Source: Pseudevernia furfuracea (Eukaryota; Ascomycota; Lecanoromycetes; Lecanorales; Parmeliaceae). Taken from it: a stretch of DNA of 64,000 bases. Positions 33,075-44,677 of the stretch are shown here, piece after piece (positions within the stretch are counted from its first letter, which is position 1; every line of letters begins with the position of its first letter). Under the pieces are notes generated by a model. It had not been told where the DNA came from and ran no database searches. It saw only the letters and a list, made by a program, of their open reading frames with translations. The stretch is from positions 930,001 to 994,000 of the forward strand of contig JAIUPT010000036.1 of assembly GCA_022315425.1 (NCBI GenBank), given 5' to 3'. The translations under genes and the position numbers were made by a program.

Positions 33075-34078
33075 CTAGTCTCCTTCATGGACCACAGCCA
33101 TATCAAGCACCTCGACTCTGCCTCTACCTTTCGTTTCACCACCTACGAACTCTCCCAACCCTTTGAAGGCTCCCGGTTCAACGAAGCCTACTACTTCCCA
33201 TTCCTGCCCTAACGTATCCTGGGTCTCTACCTGCTCCACATAGCTCAATATCCTGTCCTTGACGGTCCCGGTGGCTTTCTCCCCGTCAGCATCTTCGCCG
33301 TCTTCCTGTGCCGCCTTTTTTGGTCCTGCTTTCGTTGCCTGCTTGAGAACACTCGTAGGGCACGTAACCCTCAACCTCATCCTCGCCCTCGACACGGGTA
33401 TAGGCTGCCATGCAATCAACGCCTTCATAGCCTCCAGAGCCTGGCTTTTCGCACTCTTCGTAGTCACTACGCCTGTCCACGTCGGCAGGTCCTTCTTCTT
33501 TCCCTTGGCCTCCTCGCCGTCCGCTGTTGGCGTAGCAGTACCACTCCCTTTGCCCTTTTCTTCTTGCTTGTGTTGTGCACCCTGGCTGCTCAATTGCTCC
33601 AAGGCTTTCTCAATCATCCCCGCTGTGTATACTCTTTTACTCTTCGGATCGACCAACTTGCCAGCGACGATATCCACAACCTCATTGTGGATCCTTTCCG
33701 CCTGAGCATGCCGTTCCTTTTCACCAACCTGCATCTCACCCTTCTTCAGGATCTCTTGTATTATGTCGTCAACACTGGTCTTTGGTCCGAAAGCCTTGGC
33801 AAGGTCCTGTGTAGGCGCTGTCTGCCCTTTGCTAACGGAAAGGAAGACGTTAGGTATCTGGAGAACATTATCGAGGTCGGTCTCGATACCACTACGGTAT
33901 TCGAGGACTTTATTCTTGTAGCAGGCAATCTCGAAGCGCTTTTTGCCTTTTTTCAGACGGACGAGAGAAACATTTGTTAGGCGGATTTGATTTGAGGGCT
34001 GGTTTTTGGAGGTCAGTCCGTATATCTATCGTGTGAAATTGGCATAGAATTGAAGGCACACACTTGATTAATCTGCAT
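33075..34078 (-). CDS. sdo1: Ribosome maturation protein Sdo1 (SBDS)
   Basis: Exons are 34078-34064 and 33998-33075, giving 312 aa. The N-terminal SBDS domain is clear: IRLTNVSLVRLKKGKKRFEI, then ACYKNKVLEYRSG. It is followed by KGEMQVGEKERHAQ and the second domain (DPKSKRVYTAGMIEKALEQL). The third domain ends in a form of the usual ETKGRGRVEVLDM. The protein is about 60 aa longer than human SBDS because of two charged, Ala/Lys/Glu/Thr-rich insertions (about residues 150-185 and 245-270). With the GTPase Efl1 it releases Tif6/eIF6 from pre-60S subunits. It is convergent with rps18, 255 bp apart. Confidence 0.92.
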
Positions 34079-34475
34079 AGTAACGGCAAGGGTGCCGTGA
34101 GATTTTGTGTGTCGATTGCTGCTTTCGCTCACTACTCAAGTCTTGCACTTCGACACGAGACAGGTGTTTGGAGAGAATTACAGTTCTCTAGTGAGAAATA
34201 ATATGCTGAGACTGAGGTCCACCACTCACACTTAAAACTTTCACGCAAAGATGTGGATGCTTAACCCTAGAGTAAATCTAGCTTCTCTTATCGATAAGCT
34301 TTGGAGGCTTTGCCTCGGCAAGAATAAAGGTAGAGTAGCAATAGTCCCACTTCTTTTACGCATCCCATACCTTACTCTGTGCCCAATGCTTTATATCCTC
34401 TTCGAACTGACCAACATCACCCAGATCCCTCCTGTGCACCTCACCGTTTCCAAATACGGACCAGTACTCTAGACA
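34079..34475. other. Divergent promoter region sdo1 / HAD gene
   Basis: About 400 bp lie between two divergent start codons. Small open frames look spurious. No clear TATA box or factor site was identified. Confidence 0.4.
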
Positions 34476-35826
34476 ATGGCCTCCCAAAAGTCCCCAAAAG
34501 TCGTCCTTTTCGATGTTGGCGGTGTTTGTGTACGTTCATATTTGTCACCTCCGCGAGAGGAGAGCTTTTGTCGTATTAATACATCTCCAGGTAGCTTCTC
34601 CTTTCCAAGGCATCATCGACTTTGAACATAAGAACGGTATCCAAAAGGATTGGGTCAACTACGCAATTAGATACAGCTCCCCCGATGGCTACTGGCAGCG
34701 TCTCGAACGCGGAGAAATCAAGATGGACGCAGAATTCTTCAAAGGTTTCACGGCAGATCTCCAGAACAAGAATGCCTGGAAGGAGTTTCATACAAGTTTT
34801 AGAAACGAGAAGAAAAAGCTGAAGGACGCGGCTAATCCAACGCAGCTGGGGGATCACGTTAGCTTGAAGGCTGAAACTGCAGACTCCAAGCCCACAGATA
34901 ACGATCGAGGAGCACAATCCTCCGCCTCTAAGCAAAATTCATCAGAGAATGGTCCAAACAACGGAAGGCCTTCACTTTCGAAGCTGGCAAAAGATACCAC
35001 AATTGGAGACCCCGTCAGCATGGAATCCGAGGACGTTGTTGAATCGTCCGGCAAAAGCAAGATCAACGAAGACTTCACACCCAAAGCTAAAGCCGTTTCT
35101 CATTCGTCACTCAGCAACTCCGAACCTTCGCCCCCTCCTATACCCTCAATCGACGGCGAATCCCTCTTCTGGTCTATGATGAGTGCTTCACGCCATCCCG
35201 ATCCTTACATCTTTCCAGCGCTTGAACGGCTATTAAGCCAGCCAAATCGACCTATCATTGGTGCTCTCACCAACACGGTCATCTATCCGCCGGGTCATCC
35301 TTGGAGCAAAAATGAGAGTTCTTCTTCTCCCTCCAATCCGAAAGTTGTAGACGCCTTCTTATTCAATCCCAAGAACTACTTCGACGTCTATATCGCTAGT
35401 GCGGAAGTTGGCTTGCGGAAACCGTCACGCGAAATATTTGAACTCGCAATCCAGCGCTTAGATGATTTTGACAAGCAAAAAGGTGGACAAGGGGTCAAAC
35501 CCGAAGATGTTGTCTTTCTGGACGACATTGGAGAAAATTTGAAGACCGGCAGGGAGGTGGGCATGAAAACGATCAGGGTGCAATTAGGCAAAACCTGGAG
35601 AGCTGTTTCGTACGTATTTTCGGACTTCGTTTTTCCTGTTTGTGACCAAATCTTGAGCCTTGAGACATGTCTTGGGAGTGTCTACTCTGTAGACATGTTC
35701 CAAGGCTCAATAGTCCACGTCTCACAGGCAATACTGACTCCGAAATTCTAATCCAGAGAGTTGGAGGGAGTCTTAGGAGAAGGTGTTGATTTGATGGACG
35801 AAACGACCCGGAGGGCGAAACTGTAA
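34476..35826 (+). CDS. HAD-superfamily hydrolase with Ser-rich insertion
   Basis: Exons are 34476-34529, 34591-35609 and 35757-35826, giving 380 aa. The first exon encodes MASQKSPKVVLFDVGGVC, with the nucleophile motif in the DxGGV form seen in epoxide-hydrolase N-terminal and ACAD10-like HAD proteins. The cap region begins FQGIIDFEHKNGIQKDW. About 120 residues of low-complexity Ser/Lys/Glu/Pro-rich sequence (about residues 115-235) separate it from the core. Motif II is GALTNT; the Lys region is SAEVGLRKPSREIFELA; motif III/IV is VVFLDDIGENLKTGREVGM. It is probably a small-molecule phosphatase or dehalogenase-like enzyme; substrate unknown. The last intron is an introner-like copy. Confidence 0.82.
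35610..35756 (+). other. Introner-like intron 2 (in the HAD gene)
   Basis: This 147-bp intron runs GTACGTATTTTCGG to TCTAATCCAG. It contains CTTGAGCCTTGAGACATGTC and AGACATGTTCCAAGGCTCAA, which are inverted repeats of each other and can form a long hairpin. GGCAATACTGACTCCGAAATT near the 3' end contains the probable branch point CTGAC. Confidence 0.8.
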
Positions 35827-36355
35827 GGTAGGATACCGTTGGAAAATGACAACTGCAAGCTTTGACATTCGAAAGCCGGGCGCATTGTTAGATGATTTGG
35901 CAATCGTAAAGGTACAGCTCCGGCAAAGTGTGCTATCTTCTCAGCTTAACACACACAATCCCGCCAAAAAGAAAAAGCCCAACGCTCAAGGTTGCCAGTG
36001 TCTTCAACAGCGTGCCTAAAACTCACCAAAGTATTGCGGTGTCTAAAGAGAACCGGAAGCGTTCCCTAGGACTCAGACATAGATAGACCAAAATTTCGAT
36101 TTTGTATGCCGCGATAAAATTACCCATGCTCATTGACTTGTAAGCAGGGTATCTGCAGCAACACCAAAAGATATTCCAATAGATCCTCTTTTGGTCTCGG
36201 TCATCGATCCCGGTGTGCCAAGTTCACTGCTCGTCAATTCGTCCTCTGCCATCAACGTTTCACATAAACCCATTCACCAACACTTCCTTTTCATACCGAG
36301 CATATCCCGGAAAATTCCAGGATAGATTCGAGATGTGGTAGATTAGAGTTTTGAG
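35827..36355. other. Spacer between two converging genes
   Basis: About 530 bp between the HAD gene and the 848-aa gene. No open frame of note, and no RNA gene seen. Confidence 0.4.
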
Positions 36356-39091
36356 TTACTCTCGAACGTAGACAGGTGCTTTCACGAGCACACTTCGGCC
36401 CCTGACCTCAACGGCCATAAATGTAGAGAATCTGACTCTGTCCTCTTTTGGTGGACTCGGTTGTTGTTGTTGTTGCGCTTGTCCCTGCCCCTGTTGCGGC
36501 TGTGGGCCAGGAGATGCTCCCGAGACACTGCCTTTCTTCCCACCGGCGCCGCCCATGAAACCAGTGAACATTCCCTTCTTCTTTCCTTGCACCGCCTGTT
36601 GCTGTTGCGCTTGCTGTTGCGCTTGCTGCTGCATCGCTATTTCTTTAGCAGCCTCTTCGTTGCCATTGCCGTTGCTAGTGCCCGTATCACGACTTTCGAT
36701 GGATCCGGTCTCCTCAGTCTGCTTCGAAACAATGCTCCCGCCGTCGCCGTCCGTAGGTCCTTCGCCTGGATTTGTCAAAGCGGGTAAACCGGTCTCAATT
36801 TTCATCCAGGCTTCCTGCACTAAGACGCCGGGGGTGACATATTCGACAAATACGTCTCGGCTTTCCAGCGGCAGGTTGGCAGCTATGCCGACAGCAAGCT
36901 CCACAATCATCGATACCCCACCTTCAAGACCTGGCGGCGAAGGTTCTTTCAACATCATGGAGAGGCTAGCTGTCAGTTTCTCAACAAGTGATTCTGTTAA
37001 CGAAGCGCGGTTTTCGGCTGCTTGAGAAGATGATAGAACTTCATGTAGGCCATCTAGAGTAGCTAGACGCCAATTTGAGATCCTGGCAAGAAGAGAGTCC
37101 TTTTCCTCCTCTGAAGGGGTTGGGGCAGCAAAACGGCGAAGGTTCTTTTCTATTATTTTTAGCTGCGCTGAGAAACCGGGTTCCAGCGAGGGATGAAAGT
37201 AGCGTTCTAGTAGTTCGTCTACGAGCCATCGAGATATGCAAGCACGGCCAACAGCTGTCATCTCCTTTGTTGGCTGAGTTGCTGCGTCCCGATTGACATG
37301 AGGAGCAAGCCAGGGCGGAATAGACCGCCAGTCGCGGCGAATGTTGAAAGCGAGGTTGTTGATAGCGCCGTCAAGGCGTTGGAACCTGTTCGAGTATTCA
37401 TTGTCATCTAATGAAGTGCGGGACTGTGATAGGCGCTGATGGGCAAGCGTGTTCTGAAGCTGTTGGACTTGGGCGTCCTTGTCAAAATAGTATTTCTTGA
37501 CTTTGCGGTATTTATCCTCTGTCAAGAGGTTTGCTTAGCATTAAGAATATGAAACACGGCTGTATGATAAGATTGGGGAGAAACAAAAGACATACGTAGT
37601 TCATCATGACGATTAAGCAATTGTGTAAACTCCAGGCCCGATAGATCATCTCGAGACCTATTTGGAGGCGGTGTGCTTCGACCTTCTTGCTGCGTCATTG
37701 GCGAGGGTTGAACGTTTCCTCTATAGCTTTGACCTTGTGGGGCTAGCTGAGCGCTGTACTGTGGAGGTGCGTTGGAGGGCAGAGTTGGACCTTGCTGGCC
37801 ACCTTGATTATAGTGTTGATAGTTGCCCCCTTCCCGACCCTGACCTCCTGACGACGAACTTTGCTGAGTCGCCTCGCTTGAGCGTCTGGTCGGAGGGGCT
37901 TGCTGAGTTGGCGGCGGTCCCATTGAGCCCTGCATATATGTCCCGGGAGAAACCTGACTCTGCTCTTGTTTGGTTTGATGAGAATCAGAGGCTCGCGGAT
38001 ACTGGACAACAGGGGGAGGCTCCAGCGACTGTGCCGATGACGGTCTGCTAGTCTGGTCTTGGTAAATTTGCTGAAGCGCCTCGTGTGGGGCCCTGTGAGC
38101 AAAGGGATGACTAGACGTCGAGGTCGCGGAAGAAGGAGAAGGATGATAAGACGAACGCTGTTGGCGAGCAATTTTGGGTGACTGAGAAGATGACTGACGC
38201 TCTAAAGGCTGCCGAGTTGCAGAATCCGAGACTATCGCTTGCTGCGTTGCCTTGCCGTAGAGATATTCCTCGTGAGTAAGAGAGGGTGGGAAACCTGGAG
38301 ATCGCAGTGGGTCTTTCTCTGACGCCGTATACTGGGAAGACGTGGTCCGCAAAGCCGGTTCGCTAGTAGTTTTCGGAGTCAGCATGTTTCCTTTGAGATA
38401 GGCTCTGAGCTATGAGGCAAGTCTGGAGGGTTAGGCGAAGAAAACAACCTGGCCCCGCAACCATGTCTTGTAACTCAACGAAGCCATCAAGAACGAATCA
38501 CGGAGAAAAAACGTACCTTCCTAGCTCTTCCTCGTCGTCCAAAGGGTTCGAGGCAGACCAGCGCTGTTGCTCGGTACGGTCGCGAGCGTCAGTGTTGTGA
38601 GACTCTGGCTGTTGGGGCTGGTCCTTTCTCCTAACAGATGTACTCCTCCCAACCTTTCCAGGCTTGTCTTTGTTGATCTCTTTGGATGAACCTCCGAATC
38701 CAAAGAATCTCCTCTTTTTTGGCTCCGCTTTGTGCACTGGCACTCTTGGAGATTGTTGGTAATAGCGGTCAGGGTTATCGTCCTCGACCGCCGAGTTGGG
38801 CGTGCTGTGAAGGCTGATTGATGGTTGAGTAGTAGTATTGAGCAGGGTTGGAAGCCGATGACTCTGAGATCTTGTTGGACCAGATGGCAATTGACTCTGG
38901 GGTCTCGTTGGACCAGATGCCAATTGATAGAATCCTGCTTCTTCTGACCGGTATGGTAGCCCCTCGTCGTGATGGTGGACCGAAGTCGTAGAGCGGGGGG
39001 TATCGGCGTCCCTCTCCTCGTGCGAGCCCACTGAGATTTCTGAACGACTGGTATTTCTGTGCGAATGGAAAAAGGTTGGCTTAGATGGCAT
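36356..39091 (-). CDS. Unrecognised low-complexity coiled-coil protein
   Basis: Exons are 39091-38517, 38404-37596 and 37518-36356, giving 848 aa with all junctions in frame. The first 460 residues are Ser/Gln/Pro-rich and disordered, with a repeated SGPTR motif and an RRFFGFGG patch. From exon 3 a coiled coil follows (YRKVKKYYFDKDAQVQQLQ, then RLSQSRTSLDD), then a compact helical region containing NNLAFNIRRDWRSIPPWLAP and AVGRACISRWLVDELLERYF, about 250 residues long. A Gln-rich tail (QQQAQQQAQQQQ) and a short ordered end (VRFSTFMAVEVRGRSVLVKA) finish it. The helical region looks like a conserved domain of ascomycete proteins, but I cannot name it. It is probably a scaffold or regulatory protein. 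The acceptor used for exon 2 is the only nearby one that keeps the frame. Confidence 0.75.
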
Positions 39092-39687
39092 TATTGTTCG
39101 CGCAAGGAGAGATTAAAAAGGTTGAGCATCAATTAATTCGGCCGGGCCTTGTCTATTTTGGAGGCTGACAAGAAGGTTAACATGTTGTGAGTAATAACGT
39201 ACATGACAGCAGATGAAGCACGGACTATGACTTTCCGGTGGATCTGAGAATAGTAAGTAGAATACGATATGGGTCACAAGTTACAAAAGATGAGACAAGC
39301 AATTCTTTGTGGTATGTGCAAGCCAGAATGGGGCTGTGTACCTAACTACATACTGCATTTCATTTCTCAGCTTACAACTAAATAAGCACATATGAAGGCC
39401 ATTGACTAATTAAACTTATTAAACTTCCCTATCATTATTCAGGACTACGTTTAGGGTGTTTGAGAGGGATATCCGGAAAATGCTTCACCATACACTCACT
39501 GGTCACCTGAGACCGACCGTAGAAAAATGACTTTGATATGCTATGAATAATAATGGTACTTGGTGCCCAAGTGACAATTGTATATATGGCCCACCAACTT
39601 CTATGCTATGCGCCCGTAACCCCTCGTATCCTTTCTCAGAACCCCAATGTGAACTGATCTGATGCTAACAGCCCCAACAATAGGATT
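39092..39687. other. Spacer upstream of the 848-aa gene
   Basis: About 600 bp, moderately AT-rich. It holds the promoter of the gene to the left and the 3' end of carboxypeptidase Y to the right. No further gene is seen. Confidence 0.4.
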
Positions 39688-41571
39688 TCACATCCACTCA
39701 CCGCTCAGCCAACGGTTGAAGAAGTCTAAGCTGGCCTCTGGCTGATCCAGAGGAACCATATGACCTCCAGCATGAAGCCTCATGAATGTGAGATTGCCGT
39801 CGTTCTTGACTTCCCCAATCTTTCGGCCATCACCGCCGAGCTTTAATTCCTCGAGTGCCACCTTGTTGTAAGCCTTCTGCCCAGGCCATTCGAGGGCCTC
39901 AGTCCAAGCTTGGTTTCCTAACCAGTTGCAAATAAAGTCGGCATCGCCCTGGACCGAGGGTTAGTACCCGCCGAACACAATGATATTTGGTATATTAGGA
40001 ACTTACAGCGTAAATCAGTATGGGCATTTTTTCAAGGATCCCTGGCACCAAGCGGTGAAAAGGCATCATCCAGTCACCGGCAAACAAGAAGTTACGATTG
40101 ACATCAAAGTTGCAGCCCTGCATTATAAATTCGGAGTCAGTGTTGCCTATTTGAGGGGGAATATTGAGCCTTGGAACATGTCTACAGAGTATACGCTCTC
40201 AAGACATGTCTCAAGACTCAAGACTGAGTCCAAAAGAGGAGAAATGAGCTCCGAAATACGTACGTCGTAGCTGTCGACCTCTGCGCCAAGGGCTTCCATG
40301 ACCTCTGGCTTGTTAAGCCATTTGCTAATCCATCCAAGTTGACTGTAACAGAGCGATCCATCTTCGCATGGCACACGAACATCGTACGGGTTTTGTCCTG
40401 TTCGCTGGTAGGGTCCGATGATGGCATTGTTGCAGTAAATAGCCGCGGGGACACATGACCAGACACTCTCGCTATTGTAACAGCCTTCAATAAGTGACTG
40501 GCATCGAGGGAGCGCATTGTCCATTCCCTGGCACTGGCTCTCTTCCACAACGGCTGGCCAGCCACCATCGCCGCAAGCCATTGGCCTGTAGTATTCGTAT
40601 TGCGTCAGGCCGTCGGTAAGACCATTGCCGATCAAGATAGATTTCAAATTGATATTTCTCTTCTTGTGACTCATGATCTCGGATGTAAATACAGGTATGT
40701 AATGTCCAGCATACGACTCTCCGGCAATATGGAAGTCTTGATGGGCGTACTGAGGGAATTGCTTGAAGAAAAGGGTGAGCAAAGCGTACACGTCTTTGCC
40801 GGCAGCGATGGTATCGCTGACTGAGCTTCCGCTGTAGGAATAACCTGTGTTTACAGGCTGGTCGAGGAAGATTACGGAAGCGTTCGAGTTCCACGAATGT
40901 GGGTTATGGACAATATTCAGCTTATCGTCGATAGAGGCGGGACCGAGCTCGAGGAAGAGACCCGTCAATGAACTGCATCCAGGTCCTCCATTGAGCCATA
41001 AAACGACGGGATCGTTCTCAGGGTCATTTCGAGATTCAAAAAACCCTAGATTGAGTCATCAGCAAAACCAACGACAGGGGAAATAATCTGCTGGAAATAT
41101 ACAATAGAACAGATGCTTGTCGTTGTCGTTGTCGTCAAGATAACCGCTGTATTGCTTCACTTTCGGATCCACTCCAAGTAAGCCCGGATCAACACCTTTG
41201 GCTCGCAAATCATAAGTATTGAGTTTTCCATCAATGTCCCTCTCTTGCTCGCCGTTCTCGTTCTCAACCCATACGCTCTGGACATCGGCGCCGCGAATAA
41301 TGTGATCCCAATGGCTGTCTGGTCGGCGATTGTGCTTCTTGGGTGTGGAAAAAAAGCTGGCTTCGTCCATAGCTGCGGGATATATCATGGCGACCTCATC
41401 CCAAACTGCTCGAGCTTCTTTGGTGAGGGATTTCAAGGAGTTTTTGAGGTCCTTGAGGGGTCTTGTCCAGGAATCTTGTAACTGCTGTGGCGCTTGGTCT
41501 TGAAGAGGGACTTGCTGCTGTATTGACGCTGCACATGCTCCCACGAGGAGAGACGAGACTAAGGCTTTCAT
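39688..41571 (-). CDS. cpyA: Vacuolar carboxypeptidase Y (serine carboxypeptidase S10)
   Basis: Exons are 41571-41103, 41045-40264, 40117-40007 and 39948-39688, giving 540 aa. A signal peptide (MKALVSSLLVGACAASI) and a propeptide of about 120 aa precede the mature enzyme (from about VKQYSGYLDD). Catalytic triad: Ser in HIAGESYAGHYIP, Asp in LIYAGDADFICNWLGN, His in AGGHMVPLDQP. The substrate-binding WLNGGPGCSSL is restored across the exon 1/2 junction region. CPY is a broad-specificity C-terminal exopeptidase delivered to the vacuole as a zymogen. The length matches Aspergillus and Neurospora homologues. Intron 2 is an introner-like copy. Confidence 0.93.
40118..40263 (-). other. Introner-like intron 3 (in cpyA)
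   Basis: This 146-bp intron on the minus strand runs GTACGTATTTCGGAG to TTTATAATGCAG. It shares CTTGAGTCTTGAGACATGTC, AGACATGTTCCAAGGCTCAA, CCCCCTCAAATAGGCAA and CACTGACTCCGAA with the copies in the HAD and dehydrogenase genes. It lies between codons at GAC and GGC (phase 0). Confidence 0.82.
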
Positions 41572-42926
41572 TTTGATGAAGAGGCGTTAGCTGCTAGAAA
41601 GCGATGGGATCTGTAGGTAATGAGCTTGGATCGATAGATGATTTTCCTTATTAGCAAATACTGGTAGCCTTGGAGATGTGGCTGGTAAAGAGAGATTACG
41701 AGTACTACGCTCTTGGAGCTGGCTGCCTAGCAACAATCAAGGCTTGGCAGGGTCTCAGTCGCATGACGGCATGTGACTTGGGCACAAGACTTCTGCTCAC
41801 CAACTCGATTTCTGCCAACCTACTTACTCGCTACCGTATGTGAGCTTCGAAGTCGTGATATCGAGACCCCCATCAGCTGATCGAAGAAACGATCTAATAC
41901 AGCGATACTCTAATTCTGGTCGGGCCATCCTTGGAGACGCAGTCACGAGCTTGCCCCGAACGTCAGGCCATGTATTTCAAGTGCCAATAGGTTTCGATAC
42001 AATCGGATCTTCAGATACACGGTCTCGTCGATCAACGAATATCTGCCGCTAGTTGCTTGGGCTCGACCTGGTGGTTGGTCATAGGTTTGGGAGGTCGAAA
42101 GGGCTTGTATAGTAGTTGTGTTTGGTCGTCAAATGTAGAGAGGATGGAAGGAGATGGGAGTAGACGTGCTTCAAAGTTCCATTCCTGACTGTTATGATGT
42201 ATCACGTTCTGCTGATTTGCTGTTTGGAAGGCAGGTGGGTGAAAGGTACGGACCCATCTGATTGGCATACACAATCATAGGTGAAGTTTCAATGAGACGG
42301 CATCATTTTGATTTCCCAGCAACCGACGCCATCTCAAATATAGCTGCTCTACCACCCCCTGGTAAGCCACTGCCTTTGGCAATAATGCCTAACCGCGGAG
42401 CCAAAAGACTCACTTTACTCGACTGAGATCGAAGATGTATCAAGATCTCATTGGACAGCTTTCCTCTTTCGCTATCGGTAGACGTCTTGAGCCAAATGCA
42501 TTGAACTACTTGTTGAAAACAGGGCAGACGTCATCTGTGGGGAAATGAGAGCCGCATTTTCGTTACTTCGCCTCGATACGAAGACCGCAATTGCTTACCA
42601 AGATCTGGACATTTATGTTCAGCTTGAAGCACGGAAATTGCCTCGTAGAATGTCAATTGATAGGTCACGTACGGTATATTAGTCCGTAGATATGCAGTCG
42701 ATATATTTCGTAGAGTATCCGGCTGCTCGGTTAGGTTCCGTATAGGTTACGCTGCTTCAGTGACATCATCCCTCGTTTTTCTTCGAGACAGCCTAGTCCA
42801 AATTTAAGTCACAATGTAGTTCATCGCTTGTGCACACAGAGGCTGTCTGGCGATCAAGCTCAGTCGGTTGATTGGTGATTTCCCGAATCTACCGCCCTAC
42901 GCAGTCGCCCTTGGCTCTCATTCATA
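41572..42926. other. Divergent intergenic region cpyA / alcohol dehydrogenase
   Basis: This 1.36-kb region separates two divergent genes. Open frames such as 41840-42052 and 42032-42274 (minus) show no recognised domain. It presumably contains both promoters; I see no site I would defend. Confidence 0.4.
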
Positions 42927-44286
42927 ATGGCAATTGCAGGCATTCCAAAATCTATGCTTTCTGCGCAAGTTGTAGAGGTAATCAATTCATTCGCACTCAT
43001 CTAGGGATAGGCTAACATAATGATACCTCAATAGTTCAACAAACCCTACCAAATCCACGAAATTCCCACCCCCGAGTCCCTTGGCCCCTACGATGTCCTC
43101 CTTAAAGTTGCCGTAGCATCACTGTGTCATACAGATGCCATGGTCAGTGCAGGCATAATGGGGACGAAACTTCCCTGCATTGGATCTCATGAAGGAGCTG
43201 GTACCGTTGTCCATGCTGGCTCATCAGTCACAGACTTTAAGAAAGGGGATCGAGTAATGGCTGGGCTACCACGGAATAGATGCGGTCATTGCCCAGATTG
43301 TCTAGGCGATGAGAACTACCGACAATACTGTCCCAACCTTGCAGGTCATGTGGGTGTTACGTTGGACGGAGCTTTTGCGGAATATATGATTGTCGACGGC
43401 CGTGAGAGCTCAAGGATACCTGACGAGATATCATTTGAGACGGCCGCGCCACTCGCCTGTGCGGGATGCACTATTTGGAGAGGTATTTTGCAGACCGAGT
43501 TGAAGAAAGGAGAGACAGTCGCGATTATAGGGGCCGGGGGTGGCCTAGGACATTTGGGCTGCCAATTTGCAAAAGCGTTAGGACTAATGGTTGTAGGAGT
43601 TGACGCGAGAGAAGAAGGGTTGGCGTTGGCGAGAGACAGTGGAGCGGATGTTATAGTAGATGCTAGAAAAGAGAAAGAGAAGGTGGTTGGTGAAGTAATG
43701 AAAGTTACCAACGGAATGGGTGCGGATGCTACTGTGAATGTCTCGGACAATGGTCAAGCAGCGGCGCTAGCCTGTGCTGTAACGAAGATGCAGTACGTAC
43801 TTTCGGAGCCTATATCTCTTTTGTACCGATCCTTGAGTCTTGACGCGCGTTTCTTGGAAGTCTGTACACTCGAAACATCCCGAAATGATACACCCCCTCA
43901 AATAGGCAATACTGACTGCGAAATTGCAATCCAGTGGAACTATGATTCAAATCGCTCAGGTAAGTCCCCATCACAGTCAATTTTGATGTTCATGGCCCTA
44001 AACATCTCTACAGCCAGCAGAAGTCTCCGTTCCCTTTCACGAGCTCGTCTTCCGCGACGTGAGAATTAAGGGCTCTCTCATATGTAGCCGACTTGAAGCC
44101 GATCGAATGCTTGAGACCGTTGCAGAGCACAAGATCTCGGTCAAGACGAATCCGTTCTTCGGTCTCAGGGAAATCCCAAAATTGATTGAGCTCGCTCATA
44201 GCGGGAAGATGCAAGGGAAAGCCGTAGTCATCGTAGATGAAGAGGAAATGAAAAGAGTGAAGGAAGAGAAGACGGCTTCATCCTAG
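42927..44286 (+). CDS. Zinc-dependent alcohol dehydrogenase (MDR family)
   Basis: Exons are 42927-42977, 43035-43792, 43935-43959 and 44014-44286, giving 368 aa. Catalytic zinc ligands are Cys in ASLCHTDAM and His in SHEGAG. A structural zinc site has four Cys in NRCGHCPDC plus YRQYC. The Rossmann motif is AIIGAGGGLGHLGCQFAKAL, with an Asp (VVGVDAR) that suggests NAD preference. The C-terminal part (VPFHELVFRDVRIKGSL, then GLREIPKLIELAHSGKMQGK) is standard for class-I-like yeast and fungal ADHs. It interconverts alcohols and aldehydes in the cytosol; the substrate is not determinable. A 25-nt exon sits between the introner-like intron and a normal intron. Confidence 0.88.
43793..43934 (+). 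other. Introner-like intron 4 (in the ADH gene)
   Basis: This 142-bp intron runs GTACGTACTTTCGGAG to TTGCAATCCAG. It keeps the donor block, CCTTGAGTCTTGA, CCCCCTCAAATAGGCAATA and branch region ACTGACTGCGAAATTG, but its central hairpin arms are more diverged than in the cpyA and HAD copies. Confidence 0.75.
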
Positions 44287-44677
44287 TTTAGATAATAATA
44301 AAAACTTGGTTTTCCAAGCTGTACCGTTCCAAGTTGAACAATCCCAGCGCTCATCGTTCAATCAAAGGGAATCCAAGCCAATGTCAGTCCATCAAATGCC
44401 TCCGTTGGGCCTAGCGATCAATATGGACGTTCAGTCTGAGGAGAACATTCTCTGGGTCAACAACGGTCGCTGCAGCTGAGCTTTGCTTGGTATTCCGTGC
44501 GTGTCGGCCCTTCCTGCAGACGTAATCATTCAGTACTTTAGATTTACCAAAATTAACGAAGCCAGCAAAAGCATGGGACTTCTAAGGAGTAATTGCTGAA
44601 GTCTTATATGACTGTGTGTTAAAGGAATAGTGAATTTGATGATCTTCAGCCTTGTGAATAGAAATCGGAAAGTATAT

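Noticed and set aside
33259..33705. A 148-codon open frame on the plus strand
   Set aside because: It is antisense to Sdo1, whose SBDS domains are unambiguous.
36461..37025. Leucine- and cysteine-rich open frames on the plus strand
   Set aside because: They are opposite-strand shadows of the Gln-rich repeats of the 848-aa protein.
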